Notes under the pieces: generated by a model
What the model saw: only the letters and a program-made list of their open reading frames with translations
Database searches by the model: none
Told to the model about the DNA's origin: nothing
NCBI GenBank assembly: GCA_965234545.1
Contig: OZ248348.1
Span: forward strand, 930,001 to 994,000
Origin: Methylotenera sp965234545
Lineage (GTDB): Bacteria; Pseudomonadota; Gammaproteobacteria; Burkholderiales; Methylophilaceae
Reading direction: 5' to 3'
Length of the DNA: 64,000 nucleotides
Shown: in pieces, positions 16,081 to 23,195 of the stretch
Layout: each line of letters starts with the position of its first letter
How positions within the stretch are numbered: the stretch's first letter is position 1
Position numbers and translations under genes: made by a program

Positions 16081-17014
16081 AAAACGGCACGGGCAAAGGG
16101 TCATCTTCTAGAGGCAAATACCGCAAAAATATCATTGGTGTATTAGCTTCTGAGATGTATAGGCTGTCTTTCGTAGCCTCAATCATGATAGCGGTGTCAA
16201 AGCGTGAATAAAGCTCTTGTACGGCCTCAGCAGCAGTTTCAGCGCGCATCCATTCACCTGTTGATTCTGGCAATTTGATCGTTCTTGGTGCCCAGTATCG
16301 CTTTCGGTTGAATTGATGATGTTCCAAATAGCTTTTGGTGATGTATTTGGAGATATAACGCGCAATACCAATCGTTTGCTTATTTTTATCCGCACCGTTG
16401 CGTGGGTTGCGTTTAATATCAACGTTTCCAAGCGCATTAACGCCCTTTTCGTCACCTTTGCCACCTAAGCATCTACGCAGCATATCCGCCCTTACAAAGC
16501 CGTTAATAGCCGCATGTATATGGTAATGCTCACCGTTTTTATGCAGTTCAGGCACGGCAATATAATCAAACTTTTCGCCAGCGTTATCCAAAATACGCAT
16601 GAATCTTTTCCATGTGGCAATTGTGTCGTCATAGTCTGTAAGAATATGGCGGCTGGTAAGCGTGAGCAATCGGTCTGCACGAATTTCTAAACAGAGTTGA
16701 CGCACTTTTCTGGATGCACGGAAAGCGCATTTTTCTAAGTCGCGTTTTGCGTCTACCTCATCCTTTTCTTTGGGTGCAGATCTGCGCCCTCCTTCGCGGT
16801 TTAAATTAACCAAACGATTAAGATTATTACGATTAACCAATACAGCTCTAGCTTCAAAGCCTCCATTAGTAAAAGGTTGTACTTTTAAGCGCCACTGATA
16901 ATCTTGATCAAATATGGGCTGATTAACAGGCTGCCCCCACATATAGGGATGATCAGGCGTTAGCGTTTTATGTTCAAACTCGTCTTCAAAAGAGTAGTGA
17001 TCAAGATTTATCAT
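16079..17014 (-). CDS. HUH-endonuclease replication initiator (YxxKYxxK type)
   Basis: 311-aa rolling-circle Rep. Motif I is LLTLTSR (116-122), the HUH pair is His165 and His167 in HYHIHAAI, and the catalytic helix is ARYISKYITK with Tyr220, Lys223, Tyr224 and Lys227. Two tyrosines four apart are typical of Rep superfamily I, as in phiX174 A and P2 A proteins, which support processive strand transfer. It overlaps the upstream HTH gene by 4 bp (ATGA), indicating translational coupling. A GC-rich inverted-repeat block lies at its 3' end. It may replicate the excised circle. Confidence 0.85.
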   Translation of the reverse strand: MINLDHYSFEDEFEHKTLTPDHPYMWGQPVNQPIFDQDYQWRLKVQPFTNGGFEARAVLVNRNNLNRLVNLNREGGRRSAPKEKDEVDAKRDLEKCAFRASRKVRQLCLEIRADRLLTLTSRHILTDYDDTIATWKRFMRILDNAGEKFDYIAVPELHKNGEHYHIHAAINGFVRADMLRRCLGGKGDEKGVNALGNVDIKRNPRNGADKNKQTIGIARYISKYITKSYLEHHQFNRKRYWAPRTIKLPESTGEWMRAETAAEAVQELYSRFDTAIMIEATKDSLYISEANTPMIFLRYLPLEDDPLPVPF

Positions 17015-17217
17015 TTTGACACCTCGCTCATAATCTGATGGCGAGATGATTCAATATACTGCTCTAAATCACTGAGTTTATAACGCACCGCTCTAGTGCC
17101 GACTTTAATAAAAGGTACTCGCGCACCTGCCCATCGATCACGCTCAAGAAAAGCTTCACTGACTCCGAGAAATTCGGCGGCTTGTTGAGTGTTTAATAAA
17201 TGTGTTTGTATTTGCAT
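17011..17217 (-). CDS. AlpA/excisionase-like helix-turn-helix protein
   Basis: 68 aa with a MerR-like HTH_17 fold: LLNTQQAAEFLGVSEAFLERD then VPFIKVGTRAVRYKLSDLEQYI. Proteins of this shape act as excisionases or as regulators of integrase and rep genes on P4-like elements. It is coupled to rep by a 4-bp overlap. Its GGAGG ribosome site is inside a predicted hairpin (17221-17249), so translation of this gene and rep may be gated by RNA structure. Confidence 0.82.
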   Translation of the reverse strand: MQIQTHLLNTQQAAEFLGVSEAFLERDRWAGARVPFIKVGTRAVRYKLSDLEQYIESSRHQIMSEVSK

Positions 17218-17220
17218 TTC

Positions 17221-17249
17221 TGCCTCCTAGTTAGTTGAACACGGAGGCA
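17221..17249 (-). promoter_or_regulatory. Hairpin sequestering the HTH-rep ribosome binding site
   Basis: TGCCTCC (17221-17227) and GGAGGCA (17243-17249) are perfect complements across a 15-nt loop. On the minus-strand RNA the 3' arm contains AGGAGG, the Shine-Dalgarno 5 nt before the ATG. Opening the stem would be needed for initiation. Confidence 0.6.
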
Positions 17250-17280
17250 GTTTGGAATTTGTTTGAAATTGGCGGAATAT

Positions 17281-17317
17281 CGCCTGCGTGCAGAAGCATG
17301 TCTTCTGCAAAGAGGCG
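17281..17317. repeat. Extended stem-loop upstream of the HTH-rep pair
   Basis: CGCCT, 3-nt internal loop, TGCAGAAG, loop CATGT, CTTCTGCA, 3-nt internal loop, AGGCG. Thirteen pairs in 37 bp. It lies 56 bp beyond the 369-aa gene and 64 bp before the HTH gene. Candidates are a transcription attenuator or a single-strand replication origin; the sequence does not decide. Confidence 0.6.
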
Positions 17318-17372
17318 TTTATTCTATTGGGTTTGCGAGCATGTCATATACACGCATAAGATATTATTAAGA

Positions 17373-18482
17373 CTAAACTGAAGGATTAAAACCGATTAAC
17401 CACTTGGGTGTTTTACCTTGACCTCTGTTTTTATACTCAGAGATGGCTCTTGAAAGCGTTATTGCACCATTTGACTCGGTAAGCAAACTTTGTTTGTCTG
17501 GAGTCAGTTGTTTATAAAATCTTCTAGCAGTTTCATCATTACTCAAGCCTTGATGATCAAGCCAATATTTAATGCAGTCGCGTTTTAATTCATATGTTTT
17601 CTGATGTTTGGAAAGTGCTGCGTTCTGATGATGCGTAGATTTTTCTTTTAAATCTACCACGGGATTTTCAGGTTCTACCATCACACTATTTGATTTTAAA
17701 GACTGATCTACAATCAAATTCTGAAGCTGATAATCATTAATATATTGAATAACCTTTGGCAACTCCTCGGTTTCTTTTGCAACAACACTTTCAGCTTTAG
17801 AAAGTGCGTAGTCTTCAAGTGATGGATCAGTGACCAAACAACCAAGAACGTATTCTCTAGGTATTTTTCTACACTCACTAATAGCCTCAAGGGTTTTGAC
17901 ATCAACTTTAAATATTGGAGTGACAATTCCTAACTTTTTATCAAGTAGTCTTGCAAACGCTTTAAGCTGCAGTCTGCAAGGGGAATGAGCCCAATTCCAC
18001 TCACCATCAATGATGTAATAGCGATAAATAATATCATCACCAAGAAGTGCTATTTCGTCCAAAACAATCATCAATATCGGCTGTGAACTCCCATCTTGAG
18101 AGTTTAGATTTTCTGCACTGGTGATGACCCTCGCAGGGAAATGCATATCCGAATAATTGACCTTATTTAAAAGCTCAAAAAACAATGCTGGCTGATTGTA
18201 ACAAGAGTAAGCCGCATAGATTGCATTATCCACCCCCTCAAGCCATTCAGTACGCACAGCAAACAGAACGGCAACCTCATCGATTAATTCAGGAGTAAGT
18301 TTTTTGAACAAAGACTCGTCAGACTTTAAGTCATCTAAAGAGATTTTAGGAAAAATACGGGGAATTTGAGACTCTTCAACGCCATGCTCACGAAAAAGCT
18401 GTCTGAAGCGTTGAGGCACAATGTCTACGGTGACGGGCTTATCGTCTTTATTACTGCCAAATAAGCCCTTTAAAAACTTCAT
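17373..18482 (-). CDS. Hypothetical protein of the integrative element, 369 aa
   Basis: I do not recognise this family. The N-terminus (MKFLKGLFGSNKDDKPVTVDI) is basic and soluble, with no signal peptide. The middle (about 130-200) has alternating beta-like stretches, such as ILMIVLDEIALLGDDIIYRYYII and WAHSPCRLQLKAFARLL. The C-terminal third (about 295-369) is Lys/Arg-rich and helical (LKRDCIKYWLDHQGLSNDETARRFYKQL), as in DNA-binding tails. No Walker, HUH, HD or nuclease motif is evident. It starts 6 bp after the antitoxin gene and so shares its message. Confidence 0.6.
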   Translation of the reverse strand: MKFLKGLFGSNKDDKPVTVDIVPQRFRQLFREHGVEESQIPRIFPKISLDDLKSDESLFKKLTPELIDEVAVLFAVRTEWLEGVDNAIYAAYSCYNQPALFFELLNKVNYSDMHFPARVITSAENLNSQDGSSQPILMIVLDEIALLGDDIIYRYYIIDGEWNWAHSPCRLQLKAFARLLDKKLGIVTPIFKVDVKTLEAISECRKIPREYVLGCLVTDPSLEDYALSKAESVVAKETEELPKVIQYINDYQLQNLIVDQSLKSNSVMVEPENPVVDLKEKSTHHQNAALSKHQKTYELKRDCIKYWLDHQGLSNDETARRFYKQLTPDKQSLLTESNGAITLSRAISEYKNRGQGKTPKWLIGFNPSV

Positions 18483-18488
18483 CTATAA

Positions 18489-18842
18489 TTAAGCGGCTAG
18501 TATTTGGTATTCAGTCGCACTCACTACAGGGCGCACTTGACGCTTATCTTTGATCATCTCAACCAAGCCATACCCAGACATGGTTTTTAACGTACGTGAT
18601 AAATTGCTTTGTTTGCGGCCTGTTAATTCTGCCAAGTCAGAAATTGACTCAGGTTGCACTTCTCGGATAATTTTAAGCAAAGCACGGTTATCATCACTCA
18701 AGACTTCGGCTAATGACTTCATTGAAGAAAACCAAATTTTAGGTTCATTTGCTTTAGGTTTGTATTGACCTCTAGCAATCGCGACCATGCGATCACGCAT
18801 TTCATCTTGAGACATAATCCCAATATTGATTCGTTTATTCAT
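18489..18842 (-). CDS. TumA-like antitoxin, winged-helix DNA-binding protein
   Basis: 117 aa. The C-terminal winged helix is visible in LAELTGRKQSNLSRTLKTMSGYGLVEMIKD (HVO_A0114 type). The N-terminal part (FSSMKSLAEVLSDDNRALLKII) matches antitoxins that pair with DUF6516/TumE toxins. It overlaps tumE by 4 bp (ATGA). Toxin-first order with a DNA-binding antitoxin, and a perfect palindrome just upstream of tumE, suggest autorepression. Confidence 0.78.
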   Translation of the reverse strand: MNKRINIGIMSQDEMRDRMVAIARGQYKPKANEPKIWFSSMKSLAEVLSDDNRALLKIIREVQPESISDLAELTGRKQSNLSRTLKTMSGYGLVEMIKDKRQVRPVVSATEYQILAA

Positions 18843-19201
18843 TTTTTCAACTCCTTTAGTAGGCTATTTGCTTCTGCAAAAAAATCAGTCAGCAATTGAC
18901 CTGCATCTGTAAACTCATAAGGCACCCCTTGATCAAGTGAGTGCCTATGCTTATGATCATAAGTAAGACGCTGCCCTGCATATTTGTACTTCTTAGGCAG
19001 TTTAACTGCATGACTATTGTCATAGCCCATGATGCGTTTTCCGTACTTATCATGCAGGGTAAGCGAGTAGCGTATTCCATGCGGAATCATTTCTGTTACT
19101 TCTACTCGCCAAACCTCAAATTTCATCCAATAGCCGCCTTCCATTGCATAAACGGTATCGTGCATGTCTAGCAAGGCATTTAATGTGTAATCTACTTGCA
19201 T
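18839..19201 (-). CDS. TumE (DUF6516)-like toxin
   Basis: 120 aa with the family core KFEVWRVEVTEMIPHGIRYSLTLHD, then KRIMGYDNSHAVKL, DHKHRH and a C-terminal helical YEFTDAGQLLTDFFAEANSLL. TumE proteins are toxins of a recently named type II pair. The conserved His cluster is compatible with a catalytic or metal-binding role, but the biochemical activity is not deducible here. The pair probably stabilises the element. Assignment rests on recognised sequence pattern and on the adjoining TumA-like gene. Confidence 0.75.
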   Translation of the reverse strand: MQVDYTLNALLDMHDTVYAMEGGYWMKFEVWRVEVTEMIPHGIRYSLTLHDKYGKRIMGYDNSHAVKLPKKYKYAGQRLTYDHKHRHSLDQGVPYEFTDAGQLLTDFFAEANSLLKELKK

Positions 19202-19206
19202 TTATA

Positions 19207-19221
19207 TATCATCCGATGATA
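19207..19221. promoter_or_regulatory. Palindrome TATCATC-C-GATGATA before tumE
   Basis: Perfect 7-1-7 inverted repeat five bp upstream of the tumE ATG, flanked by TTTACA and TATAAA-like sequences on the minus strand. This is the likely operator for the TumA-like antitoxin. Confidence 0.6.
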
Positions 19222-19236
19222 ATTGTAAAGAAAGGT

Positions 19237-20502
19237 TCAGCTTGCTTTATTAATCTGAATAGGGATTACAGGAGCACTTTCTATTAAGCCCATGCACTTC
19301 ATAATGTAATCTGAAATCTTATGCATAGGCTGACGTAAACGCTCCACGTCAGTAATGATATAGCCAGCCGTCACATCATTGCTCATTTTATGATTAAGTA
19401 ATCTTTTAAGCGCGTAAGCTGGAATATCAAGACTTTCAGCAATAGTGATAAAGGTGCGGCGCAAATCATGGACGCTAAATTGAACACCCGACTCATTCAC
19501 AATACGGTTCATAAGTTTTTGTGGCACTTGCATATAGCCAGTACCTGAATCACGAGGGAATACATACGGACTCATAGAGTTCGCACGCCTAATCAGCAAC
19601 ATTTGATAAATATAGTCTGATAGTGGCAATTGATGATCAAGTCCATTTTTACTATCAATAATGATAAAAGTTTTAGACTCCATATCAACATGCCGCCATT
19701 CCAGCTTAGCCGCCTCCTCTCTTCTTGCGCCTGTAAATAGAATGAAGAGTAGATAATCACGGAAAGTTTCACGCCCCCTGCTGGTATGGTCATCTTTGAA
19801 ATTGCTTAATGATTGATACCACGCTGGCAAATCATGCGGCCTGATCACGGTAGTACGACGTTTAATTCGGTACCAAGCACGAGTCAGTGTAAGGCGTTTT
19901 ACTGGATTGTCATTAATGATGTTGTCACCATTAGAATCTTCATAGCGGATGATGGCAAAGTTAAACAAAGCACTTAGGCTGCGCATCGTTAAATTGGCTT
20001 GAGCTTGGCTTCTTTGTCCGATGAACGTGTGTCGCTTGGCAATCATATCTTTATTGATCTCTGACATAGGTTTGCTCATCCAGTCACCTATATACGTTTT
20101 TAATCCATGTCGATAATCATAGATTGTGCGAGGCTTTAAAGTTTTACGTACTTCGAGGTACTCTTCTATGACCTCTTCAAGGGTGACTGATCTAGCACGT
20201 AGATTGCGCTTTTCATTCACAGGGTTTTCACCTACTGCCATTTTGCCGAGTATCTTGCGTGCTTCAACTCTTGCTTGCTCTGAGGTGAAAATATTGTGCT
20301 TGGCGATTGTGGTACGTATGGATTTGCCATTCACCTTATTTTCAACAATATAGGTTTTCGATGTTTTGCCCACTCTTAGGCCAAAACCTTTAATTTCGGT
20401 GTCTCTATAAAATACCTGTCCTGATTCCACAAGTGGGATGGAATCAACAAATGCTTTAGTGAGTTTTTGATTGAATGAATTTTTGCTCATATTCAGCCCC
20501 AT
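19237..20502 (-). CDS. int: Tyrosine-type site-specific integrase (P4-like)
   Basis: 421-aa recombinase that integrates and excises the element at tRNA-Asn. An N-terminal DUF4102-type arm-binding domain (FYRDTEIKGFGLRVGKTSKT, about 30-50) precedes a SAM-like core-binding domain (about 115-215) and a catalytic domain. The catalytic residues are Arg in FTGARREEAAKLEW, the HxxR box in VHDLRRTFITIAE, His in LLNHK and the Tyr nucleophile in TAGYIITDVERL. The gene points away from attR, which lies about 190 bp upstream of its start. An internal Met at 20490 is an alternative start. Confidence 0.95.
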   Translation of the reverse strand: MGLNMSKNSFNQKLTKAFVDSIPLVESGQVFYRDTEIKGFGLRVGKTSKTYIVENKVNGKSIRTTIAKHNIFTSEQARVEARKILGKMAVGENPVNEKRNLRARSVTLEEVIEEYLEVRKTLKPRTIYDYRHGLKTYIGDWMSKPMSEINKDMIAKRHTFIGQRSQAQANLTMRSLSALFNFAIIRYEDSNGDNIINDNPVKRLTLTRAWYRIKRRTTVIRPHDLPAWYQSLSNFKDDHTSRGRETFRDYLLFILFTGARREEAAKLEWRHVDMESKTFIIIDSKNGLDHQLPLSDYIYQMLLIRRANSMSPYVFPRDSGTGYMQVPQKLMNRIVNESGVQFSVHDLRRTFITIAESLDIPAYALKRLLNHKMSNDVTAGYIITDVERLRQPMHKISDYIMKCMGLIESAPVIPIQINKAS

Positions 20503-20530
20503 TTTTCATCCGTCATGCACTATGGTAAAT

Positions 20531-20576
20531 GTTAGTAGAGACTAACAACAAAATAAAAGTAGACCAATAGTAGACC
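20531..20576. repeat. Right-end inverted and direct repeats
   Basis: GTTAGT-AGAG-ACTAAC (20531-20546) is a perfect 6-4-6 inverted repeat. AGTAGACCAATAGTAGACC (20558-20576) is the counterpart of the left-end repeat at 13195-13212 (17 of 18 bases). It lies between int and attR, where arm-type sites belong. Confidence 0.6.
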
Positions 20577-20694
20577 AGATATTTAAAACAGAATATAACG
20601 TAAAAAATCAATTTAGTACATAACTATTTGTTTTATATAGATATTAAAACTTATTCAAAAACGTTAAAACAGCCTAAAACACCCCATTATCAAT

Positions 20695-20739
20695 CTGTTA
20701 ATCCGTGTGTCCCTGGTTCGAGCCCAGGTCGAGGAGCCA
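20695..20739 (+). repeat. attR: 45-bp copy of the tRNA-Asn 3' part
   Basis: Exact copy of 13103-13147, from the anticodon loop through CCA, with no 5' half. It is not a functional tRNA. Confidence 0.95.
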
Positions 20740-20745
20740 GAATAC

Positions 20746-20775
20746 AAAAAGCCCCGCATCAGTGCGGGGCTTTTT
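20746..20775 (+). terminator. Original host terminator of tRNA-Asn, now after attR
   Basis: A5, GCCCCGCA (20751-20758), tetraloop TCAG, TGCGGGGC (20763-20770), T5. An eight-bp GC-rich stem only 11 bp beyond attR, in the place of a tRNA terminator before insertion. Confidence 0.9.
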
Positions 20776-20856
20776 CTTGCCCATTAAAAATGACACGGCA
20801 AACACAGAACTAGTTTTTAAAAACCCCATCTGAAGGTATATTCTAGCCTTTACTAT

Positions 20857-21315
20857 ATGGAAAAAATTAAAATGCTTACTTGGCAAGATATTGAAAAGTT
20901 TGTAGCACACGGCAATCCCGTAGCAGGTCAACGCGTGCTTAAAACCGGCGAGCAATGGCGTGCATTATTGCCCCATGAAGTCTTCGACGTAACCCGCAAT
21001 GCTGGCACCGAGCGTCCATTTAGCTCTCCCATGTGCACTCACTTTGAGCCCGGCGTGTACGCTTGCGCGTGCTGCGACAGCCTGCTATTTGATTCAACGG
21101 TAAAGTTTGATTCGGGCACAGGCTGGCCTTCTTTTACGCAACCGATTAAGCCAAATAGCGTGGCCTACTTTAATGACGATAGCCTGAGTCGCCTGCGCGT
21201 GGAAATTACCTGCAACTGCTGCGATGCTCATTTAGGCCATGTCTTTCCTGATGGTCCCGCCCCTAGCAAATTGCGTTATTGCGTCAATGCGCTTTCATTG
21301 AAACGCCAGGGCTAA
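20857..21315 (+). CDS. msrB: Peptide-methionine (R)-S-oxide reductase MsrB
   Basis: Repairs the R epimer of methionine sulfoxide in proteins using thioredoxin. The 152-aa cytoplasmic protein has both zinc-binding pairs (CACCDSLLF and CNCCDAHLGHVFPDGP). The substrate site is FDSGTGWPSF, and RYCVNALSLK holds the catalytic Cys. The start is ambiguous between 20857 and 20872; neither has a strong ribosome site. It converges on the ovothiol/ABC operon, making this a small redox-stress neighbourhood. Confidence 0.95.
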   Translation: MEKIKMLTWQDIEKFVAHGNPVAGQRVLKTGEQWRALLPHEVFDVTRNAGTERPFSSPMCTHFEPGVYACACCDSLLFDSTVKFDSGTGWPSFTQPIKPNSVAYFNDDSLSRLRVEITCNCCDAHLGHVFPDGPAPSKLRYCVNALSLKRQG

Positions 21316-21332
21316 TTGCTGATTTATATAGC

Positions 21333-23147
21333 TCAAGCCTGACTTTGCGATTGTTGGGCACGCCACATTTCGGCATAAGACAAACCTAAGGCCAACAATG
21401 CTTCGTGCGTGCCCCGCTCTATAATTTTACCTTCTGCCATCACCAAGATTTGATGGGCGTGGGTGATGGTGGACAAACGGTGGGCAATAATCAGCGTGGT
21501 ACGGTTTTTAGCCAGCTCATTTAATTCTTTTTGTATGGAGCGTTCGGTTTCGGAATCCAATGCCGAGGTCGCTTCATCAAACACCAATAAGGCAGGGTTT
21601 TTTAACAGAGTTCTGGCTATGGCCACGCGCTGCTTTTCGCCTCCGGATAACTTGAGCCCGCGCTCGCCCACATCCGTGTCATAGCCTTTTGGTAAGCGGC
21701 TAATGAAATCGTGAATTTGGGCGGACTTGGCCGCTGCTTCTATTTCTTGCTGGGTCGCGCCCGGCTTTCCGTAGGCGATGTTAAAGCCTATGCTGTCATT
21801 AAACAGCACGGTGTCTTGCGGCACTATACCGATTGTTTGCCTTAAGCTGGCTTGTTGGACTGACTTAATGTCTTGTCCATCTAAATAGATGGCTCCGCCT
21901 TGCACATCGTAAAATCGAAACAACAGCCTGGATAAAGTGCTTTTGCCCGCCCCACTGTGTCCTACTACTGCAGTGGTTTGGCCAGGCAACATCGCAAAAC
22001 TAATGCCGTTTAATATGCCGCGGTTAGCTTCATAAAAGAATGCCACTTTATCGAACACAAGGTGTGGCCCTAACTCGGGATTGTGAATTTTTAACAGCGG
22101 CGCATTGGGCTCATCGGCGATCTCTTGATCGGTTTGCAGCAAGCTAAACATACGATCAATGTCCGTCAGTGATTGTTTCATCTCACGATAAAGCACGCCT
22201 AAAAAATTCAATGGGATATACAGCTGTATCATCAACACGTTAACCAACACCAAGTCACCTATGGTCATTTGCCCACGACTAACGCCTTGGCTGGCCAAGC
22301 CCAAGATCAGCACCAGACCAAGCACGATGATGCTTTGTTGACCAAAGTTTAAATAAGCCAGTGACTTTTGCGATTTGATGGCTGCTTGCGCGTATTTTTT
22401 TAGATTGGCGTCATAACGATCGGCTTCGTACGCCTCATTGCCAAAATACTTAACCGTTTCAAAATTAATCAGCGCATCCACCGCCCTTTGGTTGGCTTTG
22501 GAATCCAAGCTATTCATTTCTCGTCTAAAATGCGTACGCCACTCGGTTACTTTCACGGTAAACACCACGTAACACACTAGGGCAACAAAGGTCACCAGCA
22601 CAAAGGCAATGTCATAGGCATAGAAAAAGTAGCCTAACACCAAGGCCAATTCAATTAGGGTTGGGATGATGCTGTATAGCGAAAACGAGATCAAAGACTG
22701 TATGCCACGGGTGCCGCGCTCTATATCACGCGTCATACCACCTGTTTGACGAGATAAATGAAAGCGCAAGGACAAGGCATGCAGGTGATTAAAAACCTGC
22801 AGGCCCACTTGCCGCACTGCCTGCTCGGTGACTTTAGAGAAAATCAATTCACGCAACTCTGAAAACAGCGAGGCGGACAAACGCAACAACCCGTATGCCA
22901 CGATTAAACTAACTGGCACCACCAATAGCGCTTTGGCTATGGACTGTATGCTCATCGCATCGACTATCTGTTTAAGCAGGATGGGCACGCCTAGGTTGGC
23001 TACCTTAGCCATGACCAAACAGATAACGGTAAAGATTATGCGTGCTTTGTAAGCGCTTAGGTAAGGCAGCAAGTTTTTAACCACTTGCCAGTCTTGTTGT
23101 TGGCGGCTTGCGCCCATGGCATGGGTTTCTGTTTTAAAGTGTTGCAT
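21333..23147 (-). CDS. Atm1/HMT-type ABC exporter (fused TMD-NBD)
   Basis: 604-aa half-transporter that works as a homodimer in the inner membrane. Six TM helices (about 35-310) are followed by an NBD with Walker A VVGHSGAGKST, Q-loop IVPQD, signature LSGGEKQR, Walker B LLVFDEATSALD and the H-loop IIAHRLST. The TMD contains FHLSRQTGGMTRDIERGTRGI, characteristic of Atm1/ABCB7/NaAtm1 proteins that move glutathione-metal or thiol conjugates. It lies 48 bp after ovoB on the same strand, so it may share the ovothiol operon. Transport of ovothiol-linked species would be a guess. Confidence 0.9.
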   Translation of the reverse strand: MQHFKTETHAMGASRQQQDWQVVKNLLPYLSAYKARIIFTVICLVMAKVANLGVPILLKQIVDAMSIQSIAKALLVVPVSLIVAYGLLRLSASLFSELRELIFSKVTEQAVRQVGLQVFNHLHALSLRFHLSRQTGGMTRDIERGTRGIQSLISFSLYSIIPTLIELALVLGYFFYAYDIAFVLVTFVALVCYVVFTVKVTEWRTHFRREMNSLDSKANQRAVDALINFETVKYFGNEAYEADRYDANLKKYAQAAIKSQKSLAYLNFGQQSIIVLGLVLILGLASQGVSRGQMTIGDLVLVNVLMIQLYIPLNFLGVLYREMKQSLTDIDRMFSLLQTDQEIADEPNAPLLKIHNPELGPHLVFDKVAFFYEANRGILNGISFAMLPGQTTAVVGHSGAGKSTLSRLLFRFYDVQGGAIYLDGQDIKSVQQASLRQTIGIVPQDTVLFNDSIGFNIAYGKPGATQQEIEAAAKSAQIHDFISRLPKGYDTDVGERGLKLSGGEKQRVAIARTLLKNPALLVFDEATSALDSETERSIQKELNELAKNRTTLIIAHRLSTITHAHQILVMAEGKIIERGTHEALLALGLSYAEMWRAQQSQSQA

Positions 23148-23195
23148 AAGTAGGCCTTGATTAAATCCCAGTTGCTGTTGTTAAAGGGGCTTACC

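Larger units (their letters stand above)
13103..20739. mobile_element. 7.6-kb tRNA-Asn integrative element with HUH Rep and TA pair
   Basis: Bounded by perfect 45-bp att repeats, with a tyrosine integrase at the right end reading inward. The minus-strand backbone is int, TumE/TumA-like pair, 369-aa unknown, AlpA-like HTH and HUH Rep. The plus-strand cargo is marR, two NTF2-like genes, a tautomerase and a DUF2798-type gene. The DNA looks AT-richer than the flanks. I see no capsid, portal, mating or relaxosome genes. It is therefore not self-evidently a phage or conjugative element. A satellite or rolling-circle integrative element is the best reading; exact class is an inference. Confidence 0.9.

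Noticed and set aside
20695..20739. A second tRNA-Asn gene
   Set aside because: Only the 3' 45 nt are present, no acceptor 5' strand or D arm; it is attR.
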